DNA from: a virus
IMG/VR virus record: IMGVR_UViG_3300040770_000293
Span: 1 to 64,000 of that record
DNA length: 64,000 nucleotides
Reading direction: 5' to 3' (one strand)
Positions 15,572 through 22,984 of the stretch are shown here, one piece after another. The position numbers were made by a program, and so were the translations under genes. How positions within the stretch are numbered: the first letter of the stretch is position 1; each line of letters opens with the position of its first letter. The notes beneath the pieces are model-generated. The model ran no database searches. It saw nothing but the letters and a program-made list of their open reading frames with translations, and was not told the origin of the DNA.

Positions 15572-15853
15572 ATGACACATTTAGAAAAAGCAAAAGAGAT
15601 TTTAGAAAAAGTCAACAACGGTAAAATATCAAAAGCATTATGGGAAAATTGTTCAAATTATGCTAAAACAGATTTAAAAAGAAAAGCATTTTTGATAGTG
15701 GATGAAGTTGTTTCAGCACTCACGGAACTAGGAGAAGAACTTCATAATAAACAAGGTAGTGATTCTTACAATGCAAGGTGCTTAAATCACGATAAAAAAG
15801 CATATTACAAAGATGTAAGAGAGTCTATCGGTAATTTTAATCTACTCCAATAG
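15572..15853 (+). CDS. Hypothetical protein, cassette-type gene
   Basis: A 93-aa helical protein bracketed by inverted repeats: GTTAGGGATA before it and TATCCCTAAC directly after its stop. This is the arrangement expected of a gene between attC core sites. No family recognised. Confidence 0.65.
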   Translation: MTHLEKAKEILEKVNNGKISKALWENCSNYAKTDLKRKAFLIVDEVVSALTELGEELHNKQGSDSYNARCLNHDKKAYYKDVRESIGNFNLLQ

Positions 15854-15932
15854 GCGGTTATCCCTAACGGATGGTGCTATACTTAGTGCCGATTTATGAA
15901 AACGAATTATTCTAACTAAAAAAAACGAACTT
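15854..15932. repeat. Cassette-boundary-like spacer
   Basis: It holds TATCCCTAAC, inverse to the left boundary of the preceding gene, and an imperfect hairpin GGTGCTA/TTAGTGCC. No matching right core (GTTRRR) is visible before the next gene, so as an attC site it would be incomplete. Confidence 0.35.
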
Positions 15933-16229
15933 ATGAAAACAGAAGTTAATAATACCGAAAACGAGGCATTGAGTATAGCAGGTGTTACCAGTAGTGTTTC
16001 TCATGATGATTGGCTATCAAAATTTAATAAGACAAAAGAGGGTAAAATGTTCAATCTTAATTATGAATTTAAAAGTTTAATTAATCCACTAACAAGAGGC
16101 AGTGTTAATCATTTATCTTATTTATCAAATGCTTTATGGATTGCTGTTAAAGGGACTAAAATGCAAGATGATGCTGAAGAAATGATAAAAAATATTTATC
16201 CTGATTTTTTTAATGATGTTACTAAATAA
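15933..16229 (+). CDS. Hypothetical protein
   Basis: A 98-aa protein with a low-complexity polar N-terminus (NNTENEALSIAGVTSSVSHDD) and a helical remainder. Paired 3 bp upstream of the next gene. Function unknown. Confidence 0.65.
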   Translation: MKTEVNNTENEALSIAGVTSSVSHDDWLSKFNKTKEGKMFNLNYEFKSLINPLTRGSVNHLSYLSNALWIAVKGTKMQDDAEEMIKNIYPDFFNDVTK

Positions 16230-16232
16230 ACT

Positions 16233-16457
16233 ATGGAAAATCCAAATATAAATACAAAGGTTGTTCATTCTGAATCAAAGAATGCTTGGAATATAATAGG
16301 CACAAGTTTAGGTGCAAAATATAAAATAGCAAGAATACCATATTTAACTACAAGTAATGAAATAATTGATACTACAGAAAAATCAGAAGCGTTAAGACAT
16401 GCGAAATTCATAAGTGAATGTTTCAATAAATCAGATTATATTTTACCGCTACTGTAG
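16233..16457 (+). CDS. Hypothetical protein
   Basis: A 74-aa protein: a beta-rich first half (KVVHSESKNAWNIIGT) and a helical end (EALRHAKFISECFN), resembling small restriction-alleviation-like domains but not assignable. Its stop codon lies inside the hairpin at 16453-16502. Confidence 0.65.
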   Translation: MENPNINTKVVHSESKNAWNIIGTSLGAKYKIARIPYLTTSNEIIDTTEKSEALRHAKFISECFNKSDYILPLL

Positions 16458-16502
16458 CATTACTGGTAACGTTTCGCACATAGGCGAAGGCAATTGCTGA
16501 CA
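16453..16502. repeat. attC-like hairpin with extrahelical bases
   Basis: TGTAGCATT (16453-16461) pairs with AATTGCTGACA (16492-16502) leaving two unpaired single bases. An inner stem TTCGC/GCGAA (16473-16477, 16484-16488) closes a 6-nt loop. It overlaps the stop codon of the upstream gene. Unpaired bases in an imperfect stem are characteristic of attC recognition, but the core GTT box is not obvious. Confidence 0.4.
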
Positions 16503-16539
16503 AAAAACAATAATTATATTAATTATAAATAACAACAAA

Positions 16540-16788
16540 ATGAAAACAAAATTTAAATTCAATACCCAATTAATTGCTTGCGCTTATGTGCTGTTAGTAG
16601 CTGTGTTTATTTTTAGCTTAAAAAATAAGATAGTTAAAGAGACAAATTTAGATTATGAAACCTACAAAGTAGTCGAAAAAGTAGAAGATAGTCAAAAAGA
16701 AATAGAAGAAAAAGAATGTGGTCATATTTTCCTTAATAAATATTGTAGGCTTTGTAAAGAATATCGTCTTCGTCAACAGGGTTTCTAA
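16540..16788 (+). CDS. Membrane-anchored protein with C-terminal Cys/His cluster
   Basis: An 82-aa protein with one transmembrane helix (about residues 10-27), a charged linker, then CGHIFLNKYCRLCKEY near 60-75, which could bind zinc. Its TAA stop lies inside the left core (CTAAC) of the palindrome at 16785-16881, a common arrangement in integron cassettes. Confidence 0.65.
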   Translation: MKTKFKFNTQLIACAYVLLVAVFIFSLKNKIVKETNLDYETYKVVEKVEDSQKEIEEKECGHIFLNKYCRLCKEYRLRQQGF

Positions 16789-16881
16789 CATTGCTACTAA
16801 CGGAAAAGCTTGTAGCTGTATGCCACCGCAATCGTGAATAAAAGCAGGGAGTTTCTGCATATAGCTACAAGCGTATGTTAG
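16785..16881. repeat. attC-like imperfect palindrome
   Basis: Outer boxes CTAACAT (16785-16791) and ATGTTAG (16875-16881) are exact complements. Inner arms 16808-16823 and 16857-16872 pair at 15 of 16 positions. The left spacer (16 nt) is longer than the right (2 nt), giving the asymmetry seen in attC sites. The left box resembles RYYYAAC and the right box GTTRRR. This is the best attC-like site in the window. Confidence 0.6.
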
Positions 16882-16915
16882 GGCAAGTACGGATTATTAA
16901 ACTAAAAATATTGTT

Positions 16916-17314
16916 ATGAAAAATGAATTAAGAATTGGGAATTTTATTTCAAGATTAGACTTAGGAAGCGGAATACCAAGAACTGAACAAATATTAGAGT
17001 TATTAGAAAAAAGAGCAGTTGCTTCTGGACCTTGTAGAGTAATTATTTTATATGAAGATATTAAACCAATACCGTTAACAGAAGAATGGCTACGCAAATT
17101 TAATGCAGAAAGCTACTTTACTTCTGACCCACAAGAAATACAAGCGAGCAAAGCTTTTAAATTTGGAGATGTAAAAATTCATATGTGTAATGAGGATGTA
17201 GAGGAATTTATGTTTGAATCATTTGAGTTTATTAAAATAAAAACAGTTCATCAGCTACAAAATTTATATTTCGCACTCACAGGAACTGAATTGACTTATG
17301 AAAACAAAACATAG
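16916..17314 (+). CDS. Conserved Bacteroidota phage protein (ELRIGN / VHQLQNLYFALTG type)
   Basis: A 132-aa protein. It begins KNELRIGNFI, has PIPLTEEWLRKF in the middle and ends VHQLQNLYFALTGTELT. I recognise this set as a widespread Bacteroidota phage/prophage family of unknown function. It is flanked by near-complementary ends (GGGCAAGTACGG at 16880-16891 and CCGTAACTTGTGC after the stop). Confidence 0.8.
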   Translation: MKNELRIGNFISRLDLGSGIPRTEQILELLEKRAVASGPCRVIILYEDIKPIPLTEEWLRKFNAESYFTSDPQEIQASKAFKFGDVKIHMCNEDVEEFMFESFEFIKIKTVHQLQNLYFALTGTELTYENKT

Positions 17315-17377
17315 TATTTGCCGTAACTTGTGCATACACGTAACTAATGTGGTAACTCAACACTAAAATAAAGTCCT
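17315..17377. repeat. Cassette-boundary-like spacer
   Basis: GCCGTAACTTG is complementary, with one bulge, to CAAGTACGG before the upstream gene. A short GTG-CATA-CAC hairpin and two further GTAACT copies follow. It may be the last, degraded boundary of the cassette-like stretch. Confidence 0.35.
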
Positions 17378-17638
17378 ATGATTACCACATTACAATTTAA
17401 ATACGGTTTTACATATAAAAATGTAAACTATGGATGGAAAGATAAAAAGTTATATAAATTGCCTTACTTAAAAGATAATAGGTCTTACGGTTTAAAAGAA
17501 ATTCCTTTTTATGTTTTTAAGGCGACAATTGTATATAACATTCAAAGACAAAAACTAACTATAAATAAATTAAAATTTTTAACAAAAAGTATAGACTATA
17601 AATTAGAAATAGTTGAAGCTGATACAATACCATTTTAA
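17378..17638 (+). CDS. Hypothetical basic protein
   Basis: An 86-aa Lys/Tyr-rich protein with a beta-rich first half (LQFKYGFTYKNVNYGWKD) that recalls small phage proteins. It is followed 4 bp later by the next start. Function unknown. Confidence 0.65.
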   Translation: MITTLQFKYGFTYKNVNYGWKDKKLYKLPYLKDNRSYGLKEIPFYVFKATIVYNIQRQKLTINKLKFLTKSIDYKLEIVEADTIPF

Positions 17639-17642
17639 AATT

Positions 17643-17873
17643 ATGACACAAAGAATTAAAAGTTGGAGAGAAAATAGAAAACAGTCAAATCACGAAAGAG
17701 AGTTAATGACTAGGAAAGAAACAATATTGTATAACCTTTTAAATGATTTAACTACAGAGGAGAGTTTAAATATGTTTGAAGATATTAATAGTTTGTTTTT
17801 AAGTAATGTTAATAGTAGGTTACAGTCTATTAGTGAAGAGAAGTTATTAATTGAAAAGTTTTTAAGTAAATAA
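17643..17873 (+). CDS. Hypothetical helical protein
   Basis: A 76-aa fully helical charged protein. The start at 17643 is preferred over an in-frame ATG at 17613 inside the upstream gene. No family recognised. Confidence 0.65.
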   Translation: MTQRIKSWRENRKQSNHERELMTRKETILYNLLNDLTTEESLNMFEDINSLFLSNVNSRLQSISEEKLLIEKFLSK

Positions 17874-17908
17874 AGACTGTTTTATTTTTTATCTCGCCGA
17901 AAAAGTAA

Positions 17909-17916
17909 TATATTTG
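17909..17916 (+). promoter_or_regulatory. -7 element with adjacent TCGCCGAAAAA motif
   Basis: TATATTTG lies 17 bp before the ATG at 17933. A copy of the dispersed GC-core motif (17892-17904) is immediately upstream. It likely starts the exonuclease operon. Confidence 0.65.
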
Positions 17917-17932
17917 TAAAAAATTAATAAAT

Positions 17933-18055
17933 ATGTATACTGAAAAAGATTTAGAAAGAGCTTTTCAAGCTGGTAATAGGTTGCCAATATCTCGTAACGA
18001 AACAGTTATAAAAGAAAATTTTGAGCAATGGGTTAAAAAAAACAAAAATAAATAG
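17933..18055 (+). CDS. Small conserved protein (YTEKDLERAFQAG type)
   Basis: A 40-aa protein. Its YTEKDLERAFQAG start is familiar from short proteins in Bacteroidota phages. Behind a clear -7 box and followed 2 bp later by another gene. Function unknown. Confidence 0.6.
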   Translation: MYTEKDLERAFQAGNRLPISRNETVIKENFEQWVKKNKNK

Positions 18056-18057
18056 GT

Positions 18058-18231
18058 ATGGAAAAATTAATTTATCTTGAAGCCACACTCAATATTTTGG
18101 CGCAAAAAGATTTAGAACAAACTCAAAACTTAGTAGCTCAAGGAACTATAAAAGAAATAGAATTAGAAAGCGGAGCACAAGGATATAAGTATTTATTAAT
18201 AACTGAAAAAAACAATGAATCAAACAATTAA
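18058..18231 (+). CDS. Hypothetical small protein
   Basis: A 57-aa helix-then-strand protein overlapping the exonuclease gene by 17 bp. It contains an in-frame TTTTGGCGCAAAAA motif (18095-18108). Function unknown. Confidence 0.55.
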   Translation: MEKLIYLEATLNILAQKDLEQTQNLVAQGTIKEIELESGAQGYKYLLITEKNNESNN

Positions 18232-19183
18232 AAAAATCAATGAAGAAAAAGTCTTATTCTTCGATTTAGAAGTAGTAAGGCGTAACAAGGATTTAGATAT
18301 AAACTCTAAGGAATTTGAATTGTTTCAAAAGAAAACTAGAAACATAGAAACAGATGAATTATTACCTGATGATGAAGTAGTAGAACAATATAATAAAAGA
18401 GCTGCATTAAAAATGTGTTACACTAAAATTGTATCTGTTGGTGTAGGTTTTATTAAAGATGGAGAAGTTCACATAAAAGCTTTAGAAGGAGATGAAGAGA
18501 GCGTTTTGAGACAATTCTGCTCTATTGCAAATACCTTTGATTATGTTTGTGGCGCAAATATTTTAGGATATGACCTCCCAATGGTTGCAGTTAATGGCAT
18601 GAGGTATTTCAATGTAACTGAAAACTTAGTTGATAGATTTTTGACAAGTGGGAAAAAATCATGGAACTTAGACAGATGCTTAGACTTAATGGATATTTTT
18701 AAGGGCACTCATTATGCAAATACTTCTTTAGACGAAATGTGTTATCATTTTAATATACCAAGTCCTAAAACAGATTTAGATGGCTCTATGGTTTCAAATG
18801 AATATTGGAATAATGGGTTAGATAAAATTAATTCTTATGTTAAACAAGATGTTTTTGCAGGAATTAATATATTTAAAAAAATGCGTTTTGAACAACCATT
18901 TGAAGTATTTATTGACAAGAACCAAACTACAACTGTACAGCCTTTTGCAGAAGATTTACCAATTCTTGAAAAAATTTACAAGGCTACAAATTTAGATATT
19001 AAAACAAAAGAAAAGTTAGAAAAATTATTGTCAAAAAAGAAAGTGACTAAAAAAGAGAAATTAATATTAGAAGATATATTAGTTAGTCTATATATTGACA
19101 ACACTATGTTTGCGTCAGATAAAGTAGAAGTTAAAGTGAGAAAAAAACAAGAAATTAAAGAAATTTTAGATGCAATCAAATAA
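18215..19183 (+). CDS. 3'-5' exonuclease, DEDD family
   Basis: A 322-aa protein with the exonuclease I motif FFDLEVV (D17, E19), a second region GANILGYDLPMVAV near residue 112-125 and a third Asp in YVKQDVFAGINIF near 208-220. This matches predicted PolB-like 3'-5' exonucleases found in phage replication modules. It would degrade single strands or proofread. It overlaps the next nuclease gene by 14 bp, so the two are probably co-translated and act together. Confidence 0.85.
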   Translation: MNQTIKKINEEKVLFFDLEVVRRNKDLDINSKEFELFQKKTRNIETDELLPDDEVVEQYNKRAALKMCYTKIVSVGVGFIKDGEVHIKALEGDEESVLRQFCSIANTFDYVCGANILGYDLPMVAVNGMRYFNVTENLVDRFLTSGKKSWNLDRCLDLMDIFKGTHYANTSLDEMCYHFNIPSPKTDLDGSMVSNEYWNNGLDKINSYVKQDVFAGINIFKKMRFEQPFEVFIDKNQTTTVQPFAEDLPILEKIYKATNLDIKTKEKLEKLLSKKKVTKKEKLILEDILVSLYIDNTMFASDKVEVKVRKKQEIKEILDAIK

Positions 19184-19856
19184 AATATTACCAAAAATAT
19201 ATGAAGATGGTCAAGGAAACTATCCTCAACATAAAGGAAAGCCTAAGTTAAGTTATTCTGCTTATAATAGTTTTTTAGAAGATGGGTATAGAGGAGAAAT
19301 GTTTGCTAATTATTTTTTAGGTTTAAGTAATGATGGAAATATTTTCACTTCATACGGTTCAAAATGTGGACAATATTTTGAGGATAAAACCGATACAGGG
19401 TTAACTGATTTTGATCGTTCTGTTATTGACTCTATAAAAAGACCTGAAAATGCTAGATATGAATCTGAAATAGTTGTTGACAGAGGTTGGTATGTTATAC
19501 AAGGATTTTCAGATAGGGAATATTTTCACCAAGATGGGTTAGTAGTAGAAGATTTAAAGACAGGAGCTGTAAGTTCAAAAGTTTCTTATTATGGTAGTGA
19601 CGACTATCAACAGACAACACTTTACTCTTATCAAAGAGAGGTGGAAGGTCATAATATCATAAACTCAAGAGTTATACTTTTGGACAGAAAAGGAAACGGG
19701 CAAGAAAAGTACCCACTAAGGCTTACAGGAGATGTAAAATATATTGAAACTCCATATTCTACAGAGCGTGCAGAAAAGTTCTTAAAAAAGTTTGACGAAG
19801 TAGCTGAACAAATATCCGAGTATTATAAAGTTTACAATAAGTTTTTTACAAAATAA
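19170..19856 (+). CDS. PD-(D/E)XK nuclease, RecB/Cas4-like
   Basis: A 228-aa protein. GFSDREYF (D115) and VVEDLKTG (D128, K130) form the PD-(D/E)XK core, and QQTTLYSYQ just after is the QxxxY motif of the RecB/Cas4 branch. The N-terminal YSAYNSFLED helix also fits that branch. It probably acts in recombination or end processing with the overlapping upstream exonuclease. No Cys cluster was seen, so it is not Cas4 proper. Confidence 0.85.
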   Translation: MQSNKILPKIYEDGQGNYPQHKGKPKLSYSAYNSFLEDGYRGEMFANYFLGLSNDGNIFTSYGSKCGQYFEDKTDTGLTDFDRSVIDSIKRPENARYESEIVVDRGWYVIQGFSDREYFHQDGLVVEDLKTGAVSSKVSYYGSDDYQQTTLYSYQREVEGHNIINSRVILLDRKGNGQEKYPLRLTGDVKYIETPYSTERAEKFLKKFDEVAEQISEYYKVYNKFFTK

Positions 19857-19867
19857 ATAGAAATAAA

Positions 19868-19899
19868 TTTGCAAGAGTAAAACATTAGTTGTATATTTG
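19868..19899 (+). promoter_or_regulatory. Bacteroidota-type promoter
   Basis: TTTG (19868-19871) and TATATTTG (19892-19899), spacer 20 bp, upstream of the ATG at 19931. Confidence 0.75.
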
Positions 19900-19930
19900 T
19901 TAAAGAAATAAATTTAAAACAAAAATTAAA

Positions 19931-20056
19931 ATGAAAGAAGTGTCAAAAGATTTTTACAGTAGAAACAATGCAAGTACTTACAGTGAAAAAGTACAAGGAA
20001 GCAGTTCTTATGATTCAGAAACAGGAAAAACAACTGTAACCCATTACGAAGAATAG
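19931..20056 (+). CDS. Hypothetical small Ser/Thr-rich protein
   Basis: A 41-aa polar peptide behind a strong promoter. It is followed by a long non-coding structured stretch. The strong promoter may be for the RNA as much as for the peptide. Confidence 0.5.
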   Translation: MKEVSKDFYSRNNASTYSEKVQGSSSYDSETGKTTVTHYEE

Positions 20057-20345
20057 ATTAAATTTAAAACACGCATAGAAAAGCAAACAAATAGTAAATA
20101 GAATTTGTAAAAGTAAAACGCAAACCCGTAGTTGATTATAACCGTAAGCTTTGCAACAAGGTGTGTAAATAAGGGGGCACACTACAACACTGGATGACCT
20201 CTTTACAAAACTATTTATTACAACACTACAAGAGGTGTTAAGTTTGTTGAGTAAGATAAATAAGTATGTAGAATGTCAATGGACAACGTTAGTATACTGA
20301 AAATATTTATTCCTATCTTGAAGGATGTGTGTTATTTTTAAAATA
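20057..20345 (+). ncRNA. Candidate structured non-coding RNA
   Basis: About 290 bp without a gene, richer in G than its surroundings. Paired segments include GCAAA/TTTGC, GTGTG/CACAC around a G-run, and ACCTCTT/AAGAGGT (20197-20203, 20230-20236). It lies downstream of the promoter at 19868-19899 with no terminator between. The RNA role is inferred from structure and context only. Confidence 0.4.
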
Positions 20346-20360
20346 AATTAAATAAAAATT

Positions 20361-20534
20361 ATGAAAGAAGACTTGAGACATGATATGCAGAATGAAGCTG
20401 TCCAACTGGATAAATTAGAGTTTGGAGATGGTGAGACTGAAAGAAATGCTAGGAGAGCTTTCAATAGGCGTGTAGATAGAAATGGAGTTAAGCAAAAATT
20501 CCTAGGTAAGAAAAATATATTTAAAAATAAATAA
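20361..20534 (+). CDS. Hypothetical small basic protein
   Basis: A 57-aa protein. Its basic C-terminal half (RNARRAFNRRVDRNG) could contact nucleic acid. It sits between the non-coding stretch and the DUF4494 gene. No family recognised. Confidence 0.6.
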   Translation: MKEDLRHDMQNEAVQLDKLEFGDGETERNARRAFNRRVDRNGVKQKFLGKKNIFKNK

Positions 20535-20551
20535 ATTAAAAACCAATAAAT

Positions 20552-20980
20552 ATGAATAAATATTTCGATTGTTCTGTAAAATTTAGAAAAACAGACGAGC
20601 AAGGAGTTAACAAAGTAGTGACAGAAAGTTACATAGTTAGTGCTTTATCATTTAGTGAAGCAGAAAGCAATATTAATGAACAAATGAAGATTTATGTAGG
20701 AGAAGATTTTAAAGTAGTAAATATTAAACTCACCAACTATTCAGAGATTACTGCTTTTGAAGATACTGATAAGTGGTTTAAGTCGAAAGTTTCACTACTG
20801 TTTTTTGACGAAGATTCTGGAAAGGAAAAAAGACAAAATGTATATATACTAGTTCAAGCAAACAACGCTAAACAAGCCTATGAAAATACTGTTATTACTA
20901 TGAAAGGAACAATGGATTTTTCTATTCCCTCCGTTTCTGAAACAAAAATCGTTGAAGTTTTTCAGCACTTAGTAGAATAA
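20552..20980 (+). CDS. DUF4494 family protein
   Basis: A 142-aa protein matching the DUF4494 layout: FDCSVKFRKTDEQG..., VTESYIVSALSFSEAE, NIKLTNYSEI, a second strand-rich copy starting KWFKSKVSLL, and the ending VSETKIVEVF. Common in Bacteroidota and their phages, function unknown. It is complete at its C-terminus, so the element that follows does not split it. Confidence 0.9.
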   Translation: MNKYFDCSVKFRKTDEQGVNKVVTESYIVSALSFSEAESNINEQMKIYVGEDFKVVNIKLTNYSEITAFEDTDKWFKSKVSLLFFDEDSGKEKRQNVYILVQANNAKQAYENTVITMKGTMDFSIPSVSETKIVEVFQHLVE

Positions 20981-20987
20981 AAATATA

Positions 20988-21145
20988 AACCTTGTACTAT
21001 GTAACGACACGTGAAATTAATATCGACATATACTGCCTGAAAGGTCAGGCTACAAGGTTTTAAGAAACGAGGCTGTTTTCATTTGAATAACAGCACGCTA
21101 CCTCGGACTATGATATAGTGACCGCACAATCGCGGTAAATTTTTA
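20988..21145 (+). ncRNA. Structured RNA, 5' part (flanks HNH gene)
   Basis: A closing stem AACCTTGTA/TACAAGGTT encloses TATGT/ACATA and GCCTGA-AAGG-TCAGGC. Then come GCTGTT/AACAGC nested in CGAGG/CCTCG, a GGACTAT/ATAGTgaCC hairpin and CCGC/GCGG. This is far more pairing than neighbouring spacers. With the matching structured stretch after the HNH gene (21645-21825) it may be one RNA interrupted by an endonuclease, for example a group I-type intron. Canonical P7/S motifs were not found with confidence. Confidence 0.5.
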
Positions 21146-21149
21146 AAAT

Positions 21150-21644
21150 ATGAGTAAAAGCAATGAAGCCTTATTACAGGCATACAAATTAGGATATAGG
21201 ATAAGTACATGTGGTGTAAAACTACAAACCCCATTTAATTTAATAGAATTAAGAATACTAAATAATGATGGGTATCCAATATTCTCAACTAGGGTGTTTG
21301 GAGAACCTTTCCCGATATCTTGGCACAGATTACAAGCCTATCAAAAGTATGGAGAAAGAATATTTGAAAAAAATACAGTTGTAAGACATAAAAATAACAT
21401 AAAAACAGATTGTAGTTGGGACAATATTTTAATAGGTACTCAAAAAGAAAATGTAAATGACAATCCAGCAGAAAAAAGATTAAAATACTCTTTAAATGCT
21501 ACAGATAAATGGAGAAAGTACAACGCTACTGAAGTAAAAGATTTTTACAAAAATTGCAAAAGCTATAAACAAACAATGGAAAACTTTGAAATATCCTCTA
21601 AAGGGACTTTACACTTTATACTAAACAATGCAAAATATAGTTAA
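21150..21644 (+). CDS. HNH homing endonuclease
   Basis: A 164-aa protein of the phage HNH_3 type: WHRLQAYQKYGERIFEKNTVVRHKNN followed by CSWDNILIGTQKENVND, with the zinc-free HNH core near residues 55-110. The C-terminal helical part (EVKDFYKNCKSYKQTMENF) likely contacts DNA. It lies between two structured non-coding stretches, suggesting it rides inside a structured RNA element. Confidence 0.85.
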   Translation: MSKSNEALLQAYKLGYRISTCGVKLQTPFNLIELRILNNDGYPIFSTRVFGEPFPISWHRLQAYQKYGERIFEKNTVVRHKNNIKTDCSWDNILIGTQKENVNDNPAEKRLKYSLNATDKWRKYNATEVKDFYKNCKSYKQTMENFEISSKGTLHFILNNAKYS

Positions 21645-21825
21645 AACAGTCTTATATCTCAGCAAAAGAGGTGTCAACCTAGTGATTGACAAGAGAAGCT
21701 GTCTTGTAAGTTGTATTTTAAAGAAACAGATAAACCCAATCGTGAGGGGTTTTATAGAGGACAAAGCGAATAAGTCGGATATACTATTTTAGGAGAGGTA
21801 ATTTAAAGAGTTATAAAATCTTCTG
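21645..21825 (+). ncRNA. Structured RNA, 3' part (flanks HNH gene)
   Basis: Hairpins TGTCAA/TTGACA, ACAAGA/TCTTGT and AAACCC/GGGTTT follow one another with short loops. No gene. They mirror the dense structure upstream of the HNH gene, supporting one bipartite element of about 840 bp. Confidence 0.5.
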
Positions 21826-21840
21826 TTTCTTTATTTTTTA

Positions 21841-21872
21841 TTTGCGGAATTAAAATTAATATTATATATTTG
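21841..21872 (+). promoter_or_regulatory. Bacteroidota-type promoter with GC-core -33 box
   Basis: TTTGCGGAA (TTTG 21841-21844) and TATATTTG (21865-21872), spacer 20 bp, 21 bp upstream of the ATG at 21893. The -33 box coincides with the dispersed GC-core motif. Confidence 0.75.
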
Positions 21873-21892
21873 CACAACAAAAACTTAAAACT

Positions 21893-22111
21893 ATGACAAC
21901 AACAGAATTCTTATTCAGTTTTACATTTGTATTTGGAGTAATATACTTACTATCACATACAACACTATTTACAAAAAGTTTAGAGACTTTTACAGAAGCC
22001 TTTACTATTAAAACTCCTACATGGTTAAAGTTTGTTGGTTATTGGGGAGTCTATGTATCTCTTTTTTATCAATCTTTATTTTGGGCTAAATATTTTAACA
22101 TTTTAAATTAA
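21893..22111 (+). CDS. Small membrane protein
   Basis: A 72-aa hydrophobic protein with two likely transmembrane helices (about 6-22 and 44-66). First of four co-oriented genes, three of them membrane proteins. Confidence 0.7.
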   Translation: MTTTEFLFSFTFVFGVIYLLSHTTLFTKSLETFTEAFTIKTPTWLKFVGYWGVYVSLFYQSLFWAKYFNILN

Positions 22112-22116
22112 ACATT

Positions 22117-22446
22117 ATGAATAAAGTTTTCACACAAAAAAGTAAAATAGAGTTAGACCTTAATTGGGATTTAACCTCAGATGGGGATTATGGATTAGTC
22201 CTAACTTTCTCAGAGACAAGACAAAGAGATAAAACCGTAAAAGAAAACGGCAAAACAATTAAAACAGGAGAAAAAGAAGACTACTTATATGAAAGTAAAA
22301 CATACCATACAAGAGTAGCGCAAGCTTTAAGATACTATGTAGAAAAATCCTTAAATAAGTGTAAAACTTTAGAAGAGATAATTAGTAAGGAAGATAAACT
22401 ATTAAGTATTATAGAAGATTTAGATAGAAATTTTAAACAATTTTAA
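22117..22446 (+). CDS. Conserved phage protein
   Basis: A 109-aa soluble protein with beta-strands then a helical end. The sentence-like stretch EDYLYESKTYHTRVAQALRYYVEKSLN is familiar from Gram-positive and Bacteroidota phages, where the function is unknown. Confidence 0.7.
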   Translation: MNKVFTQKSKIELDLNWDLTSDGDYGLVLTFSETRQRDKTVKENGKTIKTGEKEDYLYESKTYHTRVAQALRYYVEKSLNKCKTLEEIISKEDKLLSIIEDLDRNFKQF

Positions 22447-22448
22447 TT

Positions 22449-22655
22449 ATGACATTAGGAGATTTAGTATTAGGTATTATTATGATTGCGATATTAATAG
22501 AAGCTTTTATAAACATTAAAAAGTTAGGTTTTGAAAAATATTCAATAGGTAGAAGTTTTTCATATTGGATGATATTTTGTGGTAAACTTGTATTCTTAAT
22601 TATTGCACTTGTTTACTTTTTAGATAAAATAAATTGGAACTATAAAATATTTTAA
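22449..22655 (+). CDS. Small membrane protein
   Basis: A 68-aa protein with two hydrophobic segments (about 2-20 and 37-58). Joined to its neighbours by TAATTATG junctions. Role unknown. Confidence 0.65.
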   Translation: MTLGDLVLGIIMIAILIEAFINIKKLGFEKYSIGRSFSYWMIFCGKLVFLIIALVYFLDKINWNYKIF

Positions 22656-22657
22656 TT

Positions 22658-22897
22658 ATGATAATAGCAATTTTAATATTATTTTACATTGGTTCTATTT
22701 TTCTTTGCCGATATGCTTTTAGAATGCAATATATTTGGCATGATTGGCTTAAAAAAGATGTAAAATTAAATATACTGTGGTTTATTCCTTTTGGTAATTT
22801 TATTGTAGGTATTTTATTTTTAATCGTTGGGTACCCTTTTAAAAAAATAAGTTTTACAAATAAATTTTTAAGATGGTTTAGTAATCAAGATTTATAA
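22658..22897 (+). CDS. Small membrane protein
   Basis: A 79-aa protein with two hydrophobic segments (about 2-18 and 38-58) and Trp-rich interface regions. Last gene of the membrane cluster. Confidence 0.65.
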   Translation: MIIAILILFYIGSIFLCRYAFRMQYIWHDWLKKDVKLNILWFIPFGNFIVGILFLIVGYPFKKISFTNKFLRWFSNQDL

Positions 22898-22984
22898 AAA
22901 AATTAGACATACTTTAATTTAAAAACTAAAGTATAATCTATTTTATAATTCAATATAAATATTGTACTTTTACAAAACATTATA

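Noticed and set aside
19170-19856. Cas4-type nuclease hinting at a CRISPR locus
   Set aside because: There is no Cys cluster, no cas genes and no direct-repeat array anywhere in the window.
21009-21018. Second parS-like site (CACGTGAAAT)
   Set aside because: Only a half-site matches; the left half of the palindrome is absent.
21095-21125. GGACTATGATATAGTGACC looked like the group I intron P7/S signature
   Set aside because: It folds on itself as one hairpin and leaves no room for P3/P8 between the two halves, so group I identity is not claimed, only a structured RNA.
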